NCBI GenBank assembly: GCA_036505485.1
Contig: DASXTK010000158.1
Location: 1-25,011, forward strand
Reading direction: 5' to 3'
Source of the DNA: DASXTK01 sp036505485
Lineage (GTDB): Bacteria; Actinomycetota; Acidimicrobiia; Acidimicrobiales; VFJN01
DNA: 25,011 nucleotides
Below, piece after piece: positions 15,501 through 22,988 of this stretch. How positions within the stretch are numbered: position 1 is the stretch's first letter; every line of letters starts with the position of its first letter. The position numbers were made by a program, and so were the translations under genes. The notes below the pieces were generated by a model, which was not told where the DNA came from, ran no database searches, and was given only the letters and a program-made list of their open reading frames with translations.

Positions 15501-18500
15501 GGCTCCGCCACCGAGCTGTACTACAAGAACGGCTTGCTGGGCTATGTACGCAACCCCGGCGACGCCTACTGGGGGTTCAGCTACGACACCACCGGCCGGC
15601 TCACCGGCTACCACGACCCGTTGATGTACGACGCCGCCACCACCCCTGGTGTCCGCACCGACACCGACAAACTCAAGACGGAGATCGCCTACGACACCTC
15701 CGGCAAGGTGCAGACCGTGACGTTGCCGCCCGCGTTGCAGACCGACACCCAGCGAGCGAGTCACACCTACACGTACACGCTCACTGAGACCGCCTATCAC
15801 GAGCTCCAATCCGGGAACGCCACCGTGATCAGGGCCGGCACCACCGGCGCGGTGCGATCGGTGGACTACGACGCGCGGGCCCGCACCACCGTCGAGACCA
15901 ACGCGGCCAACGAGAAGACCACCCAGACCTGGAACGACGACGACCAGGTCACCATCACCCAGAGCCCCGACGGGCTCTACACGGCAACGTGGTACGACAA
16001 CCTCAAACGGCCCACCGACGTGTGGGGTCCCACCCCGGACCTGGGGTTGGTCATCTCCCACCCCGAGCAGGTACCACACAACCAGACCCACTACGACGAA
16101 GGCCTCGACGGCCTCCAACGCACATGGTGGAACAACACAGCCCGTCTCGGTTCTCCCATCGCACACGACTTCGCGCCCGGCTGGATCCGCGATGGTTTCC
16201 CGCCCGGGTCCGTCCCCTCCAACGTCAACGGGGACTCCATCTCGGCCCGGTATACCGGCAAGATCGTGTTCCCCGCCGCCGGTGACTACAAGCTGCAGGT
16301 ATGTGTCGGACCCCGAGACTGGGGCTTCATCGCCGTCGATAACACCCCCAAAACCTGGATCGACACCTACACCTCGGATCAGGCCATTACCTGCTCCGCC
16401 GGTGGCACCTATCACGCCGCCAACGCAAATGACGCCAAAGCCGTGCGGGTCGAATGGGCCGACTACTCCGGCGACGGACTCCTACACCTCGACTGGACCA
16501 AACCCGACGGCACCTTCGAAGCCGTCCCGGCCACCGCCCTCAAACCGGACCTTGGGCTCACGACCTCCACCATCGACGCCGACGGGAAGACCACCAAGAC
16601 CGAGTACACCGACACCACGACCGGGATCGGCCCCCAACACGGCCTCCCCGTGCGCTCGATCGTGGACCCCGGCGGTCTGAACCTCACCGACACCACCACG
16701 TACGAAACCGTCGGCTCCGGCTACCTACGCCGCAAAGCCCACACGCTGCCCGCCGGACCCGACACGAAGACCACCAACACCTACTACGGCAACACCGAAC
16801 AGGTCGACAATCCCTGCACGACGGCGAGCGACCCCGCGAACCAGGGTGGCATGGTGAAACTCGACACCGCAGCCGACCCCGACGGCACCGGTTCCCAGAC
16901 CGGGATCGTGCGGGAGTCCATCTACGACAGTTCCGGTCGGGTCGTCGCCACCCACATCGGCTCTGACCCTTGGACCTGCACCACCTACGACGCCCGCGGC
17001 CGGGCGCTCACAGTCAAGTACCCGAAATACGGGGGTCAGACCTCAGCTCGGACGGTCACCTACAACTACAAGGTCGACCCCGACGGCGCCGGCGCCCGCG
17101 TCGCCAGCCCGCTGGTCACCGCGGTCAAAGACGGCGGCAGCGGCGGTGTCGAGACCGAGGTCGACATGGTGGGCCGCGTCATCTCCTACAAAGACCAGTG
17201 GGCCAACAAGACCACCTTTACCTACGACCTCGCCGGCCGCGAGCAGTCCAACACCGGCCCGGTCGGGGCCATCACCAAGACCTATGACAACCTCGACCGG
17301 GTCACCTCGATCTCCCGGAACTCAGCGGTGCTGGCCGAAGGGTTCGTCTACAAACCCGGCGGACGCCTCGAGTCCGTCAACTATCCGACCGGCGCGGGAA
17401 AGGCCGGCAACGGCACCACCGGCACCTACGGCTACGACACCTTGGGTCGACTCAACCAGATCACCTGGACCGGTCCCGGTGGCACATCCATCACCTCCGA
17501 TGAAGTCTCCCGCCGGCTCGGTGGCGACATCGTTGGCCAGAAAATCGACGGCGTCGACCACCACGGCGGTGACGACTACATCTACGACAACGCTGGCCGC
17601 TTAACCGACGCCTGGATCCCCGGCCAACACGTCAGCTATCGGTTCGACGCCACCGGTGGGTGCGGCTCCCTACTAACTGCCGGAGCCAACACAAACCGCA
17701 CCCAACAGATCATCGAGGGCGGCGCCACCACCGGCTACTGCTACGACAAAGCCGACCGACTGACCTCCTCCACCGATCCGTCCGTCGGGACGGTCGCCTA
17801 CGACAGCCACGGCAACACCACCAGCATCTTCGGTGAAACCCACGTCTACGACATGGCCGACCGCCACATCCAAACCAAGAAGGGCACCACCACGGTCGAC
17901 TACGTGCGTGACGCCACCGACCGGATCGTCGAACGCAAACTCAACGGCACCACGACAGCCCGCTATGGCTACACCGGCTCCGGCGACGCCCCCAGCTTCA
18001 CCATGGACGGCGCCAACGCACTGGTCGAAGTGACCTACAGCCTCCCCGGCGGCGCAATGCTCACAACCCGAGCAGCCGGCAACGTATGGTCGTATCCCAA
18101 CATCCACGGCGACGTCGTCGCCGCCACAAACCAAACCGGCGCAAAACAAGGCGCCACGTTGGGCTACGACCCCTACGGCAACCAGATCACCGGCACCACC
18201 ACTGACAACTCCGCCGGCAACCTCGACTACGGCTGGCTCGGTGGCGCCAAACGCCCCGTCGAACACGAAGCCGGCCTACAACCCACCATCGAAATGGGCG
18301 CCCGCCAATACAGCCCCAAACTCGGCCGCTTCCTAGAAGTCGACCCCATAGAAGGCGGCAGCGCCAACGACTACGACTACGTCAACGCCGACCCCATCAA
18401 CGCCTTCGACCTCAACGGCACTAAATGCACGAAGAGCTGGAAGTGCAAGAACAAGATTACTCAGACCAAGAAGTACAAGAAACGAGCGGCGCTACTTGAA

Positions 18501-18788
18501 TATAGAACTGCCGTTCTTAAGACCACCAAGACCAGCTTTCAACGTATGATGTTGCTAAAGCGGCTTGAAGCTCTCGACTTTAAACTTATACGTGAGTATG
18601 GCGTCCGACGCCTGTCTGGTCGTAGCTTCTACTGGGTAAATTCCGCGGCAATGGTGGGTAGAGATCCCCTGTTTGATGCCTCGTGTACAAATAGGGCGGT
18701 ACTACAGGGGGAGATTGTTGTCTCGCTGGCGTCTGCCCCGTTCGCGGTCGTCGCTGCTGTCCACCAGTCAGCTTGTCTGTGGGGTTAA
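12513..18788 (+). CDS. Giant exported RHS/YD-repeat polymorphic toxin
   Basis: Surface or secreted protein whose YD-repeat shell encloses a C-terminal toxin tip, used in contact-dependent competition. GTG at 12513 is preferred: GGGAG lies seven bases upstream, while a TTG two codons earlier has no room for one. Approximate domains: signal peptide 1-32; N-terminal beta-rich region; FN3-like 533-630; the GNLVTGNAAL-type RHS opener near 640-685 (here TNLVTGNAAL); PA14 domain 687-830; first YD block about 870-1195; second PA14 domain 1195-1350; second YD block to about 1865 with many YDxxGR repeats (for example YDSSGR, YDLAGR, YDTLGR); core motif GARQYSPKLGRFLEVDP then DPINAFDLNGT, 1929-1970. The last ~121 residues are the variable tip, visibly richer in A+T (codons such as ATA, CTT, TAT, AGA). 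Immunity candidate follows after one base. Confidence 0.94.
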   Translation: MRSSGRWRLLLVVGVAWVVPGLLGLEILAAEPSAAAAGGKAPELSLPKVDPVIPTDVPEVTGPLPVTSRSVKELPEQGPELVDHRDAVTEVYAAADGSEIVKVHGEPINYQPDGSQGWDRIDNTLVPDGERPGWVRNAANAWAVRFGPISAGGAGGVELDTDAGVVRFAPELAVGTATVHPVVGRGDDADTVTYSDVWPGVDIRYTVTGGRVKEDIIVAHGVRAEFPFVVDGLGLTDSTAVSAETVSPSVSAGAAGDAQAPARDEGPTAVASGVPEVTGTHAEDVRFAPLQVSDGEGRVTAKADAQMRVEPVDQQPTSPQVDGLATAPGAQRVVVSVDEDWLADQKDGSKPVVIDPSTVVGAPVQSCSYKSSGTEMCDGARTGTDDHLGSKTYWRGVQQYDYRSLIQNKDVIYAGVWFQESPGSSASPETVNIWDATDYSFAGAVGETGDDMWWIGDAEVKPDGCGSFGDACFDVTYKIDQWQLRGDYTGVWDGKFGFSGDEDDPDYLNRDSYLYFDPANTQLVMNVTDRAAAPTLIAPGLKALTVTSTTPTLAWNAVPDQGGDIKYTAYIATGADGHSGMVATSPSSTATTWTVPEGVLRDGVTYTWKVYAVNGTTGSTAGSEVRQITVDRRAGNGKMSPTDQFGGVTTNLVTGNAALGVSGPQMPTVGGGVGVNFVYNSQTDTHGLVGHYYEDANKNREFDTTTNPDPLKLVRTDPQVGFVWGDAAPSPGVSADNLLVRWTGYVTLPAGNWQLGELSDDGARVFVDNSIVVQQWLTGPTGPNYQTGSISGGSRHPIQVDFNEVTGPSAMQLWVRNADNPDQQFVVPAEWLTPDTAELPSGWKLQASDLNVEYTKVAVTDGAVTLYETDGSTVAYTRVPGSLPATYQPPAGYADSVVVNADGTTNIESEDGLSYTFRIDGQLDQVTSPLDDRKPAVATPTYNTTGQLTELTEPVSGRVVTLAYAPSTDCPTTPPSQGGTDWGAPTGMLCKISYWDGSATELYYKNGLLGYVRNPGDAYWGFSYDTTGRLTGYHDPLMYDAATTPGVRTDTDKLKTEIAYDTSGKVQTVTLPPALQTDTQRASHTYTYTLTETAYHELQSGNATVIRAGTTGAVRSVDYDARARTTVETNAANEKTTQTWNDDDQVTITQSPDGLYTATWYDNLKRPTDVWGPTPDLGLVISHPEQVPHNQTHYDEGLDGLQRTWWNNTARLGSPIAHDFAPGWIRDGFPPGSVPSNVNGDSISARYTGKIVFPAAGDYKLQVCVGPRDWGFIAVDNTPKTWIDTYTSDQAITCSAGGTYHAANANDAKAVRVEWADYSGDGLLHLDWTKPDGTFEAVPATALKPDLGLTTSTIDADGKTTKTEYTDTTTGIGPQHGLPVRSIVDPGGLNLTDTTTYETVGSGYLRRKAHTLPAGPDTKTTNTYYGNTEQVDNPCTTASDPANQGGMVKLDTAADPDGTGSQTGIVRESIYDSSGRVVATHIGSDPWTCTTYDARGRALTVKYPKYGGQTSARTVTYNYKVDPDGAGARVASPLVTAVKDGGSGGVETEVDMVGRVISYKDQWANKTTFTYDLAGREQSNTGPVGAITKTYDNLDRVTSISRNSAVLAEGFVYKPGGRLESVNYPTGAGKAGNGTTGTYGYDTLGRLNQITWTGPGGTSITSDEVSRRLGGDIVGQKIDGVDHHGGDDYIYDNAGRLTDAWIPGQHVSYRFDATGGCGSLLTAGANTNRTQQIIEGGATTGYCYDKADRLTSSTDPSVGTVAYDSHGNTTSIFGETHVYDMADRHIQTKKGTTTVDYVRDATDRIVERKLNGTTTARYGYTGSGDAPSFTMDGANALVEVTYSLPGGAMLTTRAAGNVWSYPNIHGDVVAATNQTGAKQGATLGYDPYGNQITGTTTDNSAGNLDYGWLGGAKRPVEHEAGLQPTIEMGARQYSPKLGRFLEVDPIEGGSANDYDYVNADPINAFDLNGTKCTKSWKCKNKITQTKKYKKRAALLEYRTAVLKTTKTSFQRMMLLKRLEALDFKLIREYGVRRLSGRSFYWVNSAAMVGRDPLFDASCTNRAVLQGEIVVSLASAPFAVVAAVHQSACLWG
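17919..18448 (+). repeat. RHS core, first copy (homology arm)
   Basis: This 530-bp part of the RHS gene is repeated without indels at 19354-19883, at constant offset 1435, with most codons identical. Its last 95 bp (18351-18445) are also repeated at 19119-19219, with a 6-bp insertion there. All three copies end just after the Cys-containing SWKC or CWKC block, where the tips diverge. This makes the region a natural site for recombination that swaps tips. Confidence 0.9.
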
Positions 18789-18789
18789 C

Positions 18790-18945
18790 ATGAATCGCAC
18801 GGCAGTATCGTACGTAGTTCTCCTCTTATCCTTCGTGATCTGGTCATCAACAATCTGGCTCGACCTAAATCGCGTAGTTTCGACCTCGTTTATTATTATT
18901 GGAGTTGGTGGCATTTTCTACGGCATGCGACTTCGGTCTCAGTAA
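18790..18945 (+). CDS. 51-residue two-helix membrane protein, candidate immunity protein for the RHS tip
   Basis: No named family recognised. The product has two hydrophobic segments, SYVVLLLSFVIWSSTIW (about residues 7-23) and STSFIIIGVGGIFYGM (about 31-46), joined by a short polar turn (LDLNRVV), and a basic end (RLRSQ). Its ATG lies one base after the RHS stop, with GGGG a few bases upstream, so translation is coupled to the toxin. Position, size and membrane nature fit an immunity protein against a membrane-acting toxin tip. The third module has a similar partner at 20275-20460. The frame is open further upstream, but that part overlaps the toxin gene and is rejected. Base composition is A+T-rich like the tip. 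Confidence 0.62.
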   Translation: MNRTAVSYVVLLLSFVIWSSTIWLDLNRVVSTSFIIIGVGGIFYGMRLRSQ

Positions 18946-18993
18946 GCTCCGGTCAGGTTTGGCTCGGTTGACCGGGTTCGTGCCGGACGCGGG

Positions 18994-19118
18994 GACGCGT
19001 GTCCTTGACCGGAGAAGCCGTCGATTAAGAGAATGCCAGCACCCGGTCTCGCACGAGAGCCGGCGGCCGGATATCGTCATCAACCCTCGCAACTCGGTGA
19101 ACATCTCGGTGATCAGTT
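18994..19118 (-). pseudogene. Decayed fragment of a TetR regulator gene
   Basis: This stretch matches the middle of the intact tetR gene (about 20996-21120) in order and nearly in register: GTCCTTGACC, then 29 bases, then the 15-mer CACCCGGTCTCGCAC, then about 39 bases, then CTCGGTGAAC, and CTCGGTGA two bases later. The match ends abruptly at 19118, where RHS sequence begins. One base is missing between the two best blocks, and one minus-strand frame carries a stop between VRDRV and VKD, so it cannot encode the protein. Both ends of the gene are absent. It separates the first immunity gene from the displaced RHS modules. Confidence 0.65.
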
Positions 19119-19353
19119 GAAGGCGGCAGCGCCAACGACGACGACTACGACTACGTAAACGCCGACCCCCCGAACGCCTTCGACCTCAACGGCACTAAAT
19201 GCACGAAGTGCTGGAAGTGTCGGAGGCCGAAGTTCAGCAAGGCGGTCGCCAAGAAGACAGTGGCGCGCAAGGCCGTCCCGGCAGGCAAGAAATGTGGTGC
19301 TGGAAAAATCCCGATGACAGGAACGGTAAAAGGATGTATAGTTCCGCCGCCGG
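19119..19353 (+). pseudogene. Displaced RHS module 2: core end with truncated Cys-rich tip
   Basis: Positions 19119-19219 repeat the end of the RHS core (EGGSAND, then YDYVNADPPNAFDLNGT) with six extra bases (two Asp codons). The reading frame continues into a different tip: TKCTKCWKC, then a basic stretch (RRPKFSKAVAKKTVARKAV) and KKCGAGKIPMTGTVKGCIVP. It has at least five cysteines. At 19354 it runs out of frame into the third module, so the tip is probably truncated and its immunity gene lost. There is no start codon or promoter of its own; it could be expressed only after recombination into the main gene. Confidence 0.7.
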
Positions 19354-20259
19354 GACCGGATCGTCGAACGCAAACTCAACGGCGCAACCGCAGCCCGCTA
19401 CGGCTACACCGGCTCAGGCGACGCGCCCAGCTTCACCATGGACGGCGCCAACGCCCTCCTCGAAGTCACCTACGGACTCCCCGGCGGTGCCATGCTCACC
19501 ACCCGATCGGGTGGCAACGTCTGGTCCTATCCCAACATCCACGGCGACATCGTCGCCATAGCCAACCAAGCCGGAGCCAAACAAGGCGCCACCCTCGGCT
19601 ACGACCCCTACGGCAACCAGATCACCGGCACCACCCCTGACAACTCCGCCGGCAACATGGACTACGGCTGGCTCGGCGGATCCAAACGCCCAGTCGAACA
19701 CGAAGCCGGCCTCCAACCCACCATCGAAATGGGCGCCCGCCAATACAGCCCCCAACTCGGCCGCTTCCTAGAAGTCGACCCCGTCGAAGGCGGCAGCGCC
19801 AACGACTACGACTACGTCGCAGGCGACCCTGTCAACGCCTTCGACCTCAATGGCACTCGTTGCACCAAGTCCTGGAAGTGCAAGGCGTCAAAAACTTTGA
19901 TCAGGAGCAAGAAGCAATCACAAAGAGCTCGTCAAGAGGCCTTGAATAAGTTGATCGCCAAGAGGAATCGAATCCTTCAGAAGGGTTTCGACAAAGGCTT
20001 CTATGGCGGTCACCTTGCGATGAAGCAGGTGTTCGATATGGACAGGTATCTCATGAAGCATTACGGTATTATTCCCGCTGGCCAGAATGTGTTATCTTAC
20101 CAGGTCGCCAATCAGGACGGTCCCCGACCGGGATGGAAAGAATGCAAGCAAGGGGCCGTCGGCGGAGGAATTTCAGGAATCTGGGGCGGGTACGTAGGGG
20201 TTGTCGTCGGCGGAGCATCGGGATGCCTCGGTACTGCCATCGCAAATAAGTTTGAATGA
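19354..20259 (+). pseudogene. Displaced RHS module 3: partial core with intact alternative tip
   Basis: From 19354 the sequence repeats the last 530 bp of the RHS core (DRIVERKLNG to SWKCK) with about nine in ten residues identical, then carries its own tip of about 130 residues to the stop at 20257-20259. The frame is closed by a TAG at 19339-19341 and lacks the N-terminal shell, signal peptide and proper start (first ATG at 19438). It is thus an orphan C-terminal module, not a complete gene. The tip has a charged helical part (SKKQSQRARQEALNKLIAKR), a DRYLMKHYG block, a Cys (KECKQGAV) and a Gly-rich hydrophobic tail (GGGISGIWGGYVGVVVGG) ending in GCLGTAIANKFE. It shares a pattern with the first tip. 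A small membrane protein gene follows 15 bp later. Expression from the internal ATG cannot be excluded. Confidence 0.82.
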
Positions 20260-20274
20260 TATGGAGAGCATGCC

Positions 20275-20460
20275 ATGACGCTGTACGTGCGCAGTTGGAT
20301 CGTCGCCTTAGCTATTTTGACAACAATAGCGATTCTCTCCCGTAGCTCATCCAGCTCTCTATGGCGCGCGGTCGCAGTTGGATTGATCGCTGCGTGCCTC
20401 TCGCTCGTAGCAGAATTCTGTGCAAGACGGTGGGCTCATAGAAACTCCCCCCCGGGCTAG
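20275..20460 (+). CDS. 61-residue two-helix membrane protein, candidate immunity protein for module 3
   Basis: No named family recognised. Two hydrophobic segments are visible: SWIVALAILTTIAILS (about residues 7-22) and LWRAVAVGLIAACLSLVAEF (about 28-47), followed by a basic tail (ARRWAHRN). The ATG at 20275 has GGAG eight bases upstream; an ATG five bases earlier is out of frame. It lies 15 bp after the stop of the orphan toxin tip, mirroring the first module. Having its own ribosome site matters: immunity could be made even though the orphan tip is silent, which would protect against kin that carry this tip (inference). Confidence 0.62.
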   Translation: MTLYVRSWIVALAILTTIAILSRSSSSSLWRAVAVGLIAACLSLVAEFCARRWAHRNSPPG

Positions 20461-20717
20461 CGTTGACGGCTGGACTGCACTGCGGGAGGGTCGCCAGGTC
20501 CGTATGTGCCGACAGTGCCCCCGTCAGAGCATCTCTACGTGATGCACGGATCAACGGTCCTCAACCAGCACCGCCTGCCGGTGTGTCCCGCAGTCATTTG
20601 TAGGGCGTGCCTCGAATCACCCGTCATGCTCGCCAGATCTACCGACGTGACCTGGCTCATTCCTAGTCCAATGATCGGCCGTCAGGCCACCCGCGCGGAG
20701 CACAGGGCGTCTACCGA
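20461..20717. other. Intergenic region after the RHS array
   Basis: No convincing gene, promoter or structured element. The right end contains AGGGCGTCTACCG (20704-20716), repeated at 20740-20752 inside the end of tetR. Its A+T content falls back towards that of the ordinary genes. It may be residue of older module insertions. Confidence 0.5.
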
Positions 20718-21302
20718 CTAGGGGAGGAGTTGGGTTACTAGGGCGTCTACCGCTTCGGGGGGGATTTCGGGGCGGTGGAATAGGGCTCGCAGGAGGATTG
20801 GGCCGGTTAGGGCGTCGGCTAGGACGCTGGTGTCCGTCGACTTGGGGAGTTCGCCTGCGGCCTTGGCTTCGTCGAGGATGCCTATGAGGCGGGCCGCGCC
20901 TCGCTCGGCTAGTTGGGCGCAGACCGCCGCTACCTCGGCCGATCGGGACGAGGCGTCGATGAGGGCTGGGACGCAGGCGAGGCGCCAGGACGGGTCCTTG
21001 ACCTTGCTCGCCATCTCGTGGAGCAAGGCTCCCACCCGGTCTCGCACCGGACCAGGGGGCGGAACGTCGTCGCCGAACCCACGCAGCTCGGTGAACGCCT
21101 CGGTGACCAGCTGCAGCTTCCCCGACCAGTGCCGGTAGATGGTGCTCTTGGCCACCCCCGAGCGAGCCGACACTGCCTCGATCGTCAACTCCCCGTAGCC
21201 CACCTCGGCGAGCAGTTCGAGGGTGGCCGCGAGGACAACCTCCCGCGAGCGCTCGATCCTCGGGTCGGCCGGGGTCTTCGAGCGCTGCTGGAGGGTGTCC
21301 AT
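20718..21302 (-). CDS. TetR/AcrR-family transcriptional regulator
   Basis: One-component repressor, probably of the adjacent exporter. The 194 residues show the N-terminal helix-turn-helix domain: EVVLAATLELLAEVGYGELT, then IEAVSARSGVAKSTIYRHW (about residues 41-59), which is the family signature. The C-terminal ligand domain (about 75-194) is variable, as usual. It lies 25 bp downstream of the MFS gene on the same strand, so the two form an operon and the regulator probably controls its own operon. No Shine-Dalgarno sequence precedes the ATG. A decayed partial copy of a similar gene lies at 18994-19118. The last codons and the sequence past the stop share a 13-bp direct repeat. Confidence 0.94.
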   Translation of the reverse strand: MDTLQQRSKTPADPRIERSREVVLAATLELLAEVGYGELTIEAVSARSGVAKSTIYRHWSGKLQLVTEAFTELRGFGDDVPPPGPVRDRVGALLHEMASKVKDPSWRLACVPALIDASSRSAEVAAVCAQLAERGAARLIGILDEAKAAGELPKSTDTSVLADALTGPILLRALFHRPEIPPEAVDALVTQLLP

Positions 21303-21327
21303 CGTGGTCAGTTTGCCGTACTCCTGC

Positions 21328-22980
21328 TCAGCGAGCGACTGCGTCGGCCGCAGCCACCGCGGGGTCGAGCTCTACCGGAAGCGTGAGGTCGATCTCGTCG
21401 ACGTCCACATCTACGGCATCGGCGGTGTCCGCAGACGGCCGGTCCCGACGCAAGGTGGCCAGGACCACGGCGCCGACCGCGATGGTAATGGCCATGGAGA
21501 TGGCGTTGGTGACCCGGAAGGCGTCCACGAAGGCGCCGTGGGCCTGGGTCAGGAGCGCCCCACCGCCGTCGGGCAGTGAACCGGCCACGTGGACCGCACC
21601 GCCGATCGACTCCTTGGCCTCATCGGCCTGCGCCGATGTCAGGTTGCTGGACGACAGGTCCAGGCCCGAGCGGTAGATCGAGCCGATGACCGTGCCCAGC
21701 ACCGCGACTCCGAGGGCCGCACCCAACTCCCGGGTGGTGTCGTTGACCGCCGACCCGACGCCGGCCTTGTCCAGCGGCACCGCGGCCATGATGTTGCCGG
21801 TCGCCGGGGCGAAGACGCAGCCCATGCCGGCACCCATCAAGGCGAAGGCGGCACCGAGGAGGATGTACGGGCTGTCCACGTCCAGCGTGGTCAGCAGCCC
21901 GAAAGCCGCGGCGATGATGGCGAACCCGCCGGCGATGACTCGACCGGAGCCCAGCTTCTCCCCCAGCGCCGCACTCCGAGGTGCCACGATGACGATGGCG
22001 ACGGCCCACGGCAGGGTGGCCAGGCCGGTGGTCAGGGTCGAGTAGCCCAGCACGTACTGCATGTACAGGGTGCTCAGGAAGAACAGGCCGAAGGCGCAGA
22101 AGAACCCCAGGGTGATGACCCCGCTCCCCACGCTTAGACGCCGGTCGGCGAACAGGCTGACCGGCAGCATCGGGTGCTCGACCCGGCGCTCCCAGGCGAT
22201 GAACGCACTGAGGAAGACGACGGCCGAGGCGAATCCGGCGAGGACGAACGGGTCGGTCCAGCCCCGCGAGCCGCCCTCGATGATCCCGTACAGCAGGGAG
22301 ATCATGCCGGTGATCGACAGCACGGCGCCCACTGGATCCATGCGGGTGAGGTGCGATTCCTTCGACTTGGGCGACAAGAAGTAGATGGCCCCGGCGGTCA
22401 GCGCCACGACCGGCAGGTTGATGAGCACCGTCGCGCCCCACCAGAAGTGCTCCAGCAGGAACCCGGACATGATCGGCCCGACGGCGGCACCGGCGCCGGC
22501 GAATCCGGTCCACGTGGCGATGGCCTTGGTGCGCTCCTCGGGCGGGAAGATCGTGGTGATGAGCGAGAGGGTGGCGGGCATGACGAAGGCCGCTCCGGCG
22601 CCCATGATCCCTCGGCCGATGATCACCTGGCTCGGGGCGTCGGCCAAGCCGGCGACCCCCAATCCGGTGGCGAACACGAGCAACCCCACGAGCAGCGCAC
22701 CCTTGCGTCCGAAGCGGTCGCCCAGAGCACCGGCGGGCAGGAGCAGACCGGCGAACACGATGGCGTAAGCGTCGATCATCCAGTGAAGCTGGGTGGCACT
22801 TGCCCCCATGGCCTGTTGCATGGAGGGGGTGGCAACGTTCAGCGAAGACACCGCCATGACCACGAGCACCAGCGAGAGGCACATGACCCCGAGCAGCGCC
22901 CAGCGGCGACGGTGGACATCGGGGTCTTCGTACAGCGCAGGAGGCCGCGGCGCTGTAAGCGTTTCCGGTGCGACAGTCAT
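21328..22980 (-). CDS. DHA2-family MFS drug-efflux transporter (EmrB/QacA type)
   Basis: Proton-coupled exporter of toxic or hydrophobic compounds in the cytoplasmic membrane. The 550 residues hold about fourteen hydrophobic segments, as in the DHA2 group. Visible motifs are motif A, GALGDRFGRKGALL (about residues 84-97), and motif C, GAGAAVGPIMSGFLL (about 161-175). Also typical are the loop QLHWMIDAYAIVFAGLLLP (about 64-82) and a polar, acidic C-terminal tail. It is first in an operon with the TetR gene. The ATG at 22980 follows a -10-like TACGTT after eight bases, suggesting a leaderless mRNA. The substrate cannot be read from the sequence. Confidence 0.95.
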   Translation of the reverse strand: MTVAPETLTAPRPPALYEDPDVHRRRWALLGVMCLSLVLVVMAVSSLNVATPSMQQAMGASATQLHWMIDAYAIVFAGLLLPAGALGDRFGRKGALLVGLLVFATGLGVAGLADAPSQVIIGRGIMGAGAAFVMPATLSLITTIFPPEERTKAIATWTGFAGAGAAVGPIMSGFLLEHFWWGATVLINLPVVALTAGAIYFLSPKSKESHLTRMDPVGAVLSITGMISLLYGIIEGGSRGWTDPFVLAGFASAVVFLSAFIAWERRVEHPMLPVSLFADRRLSVGSGVITLGFFCAFGLFFLSTLYMQYVLGYSTLTTGLATLPWAVAIVIVAPRSAALGEKLGSGRVIAGGFAIIAAAFGLLTTLDVDSPYILLGAAFALMGAGMGCVFAPATGNIMAAVPLDKAGVGSAVNDTTRELGAALGVAVLGTVIGSIYRSGLDLSSSNLTSAQADEAKESIGGAVHVAGSLPDGGGALLTQAHGAFVDAFRVTNAISMAITIAVGAVVLATLRRDRPSADTADAVDVDVDEIDLTLPVELDPAVAAADAVAR

Positions 22981-22988
22981 GGTTGTGC

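Noticed and set aside
19260..19640. Plus-strand frame running from module 2 through the module 3 core
   Set aside because: After 19354 it reads the RHS core in the wrong frame and gives an Arg/His/Pro-rich sequence; it only marks the junction.
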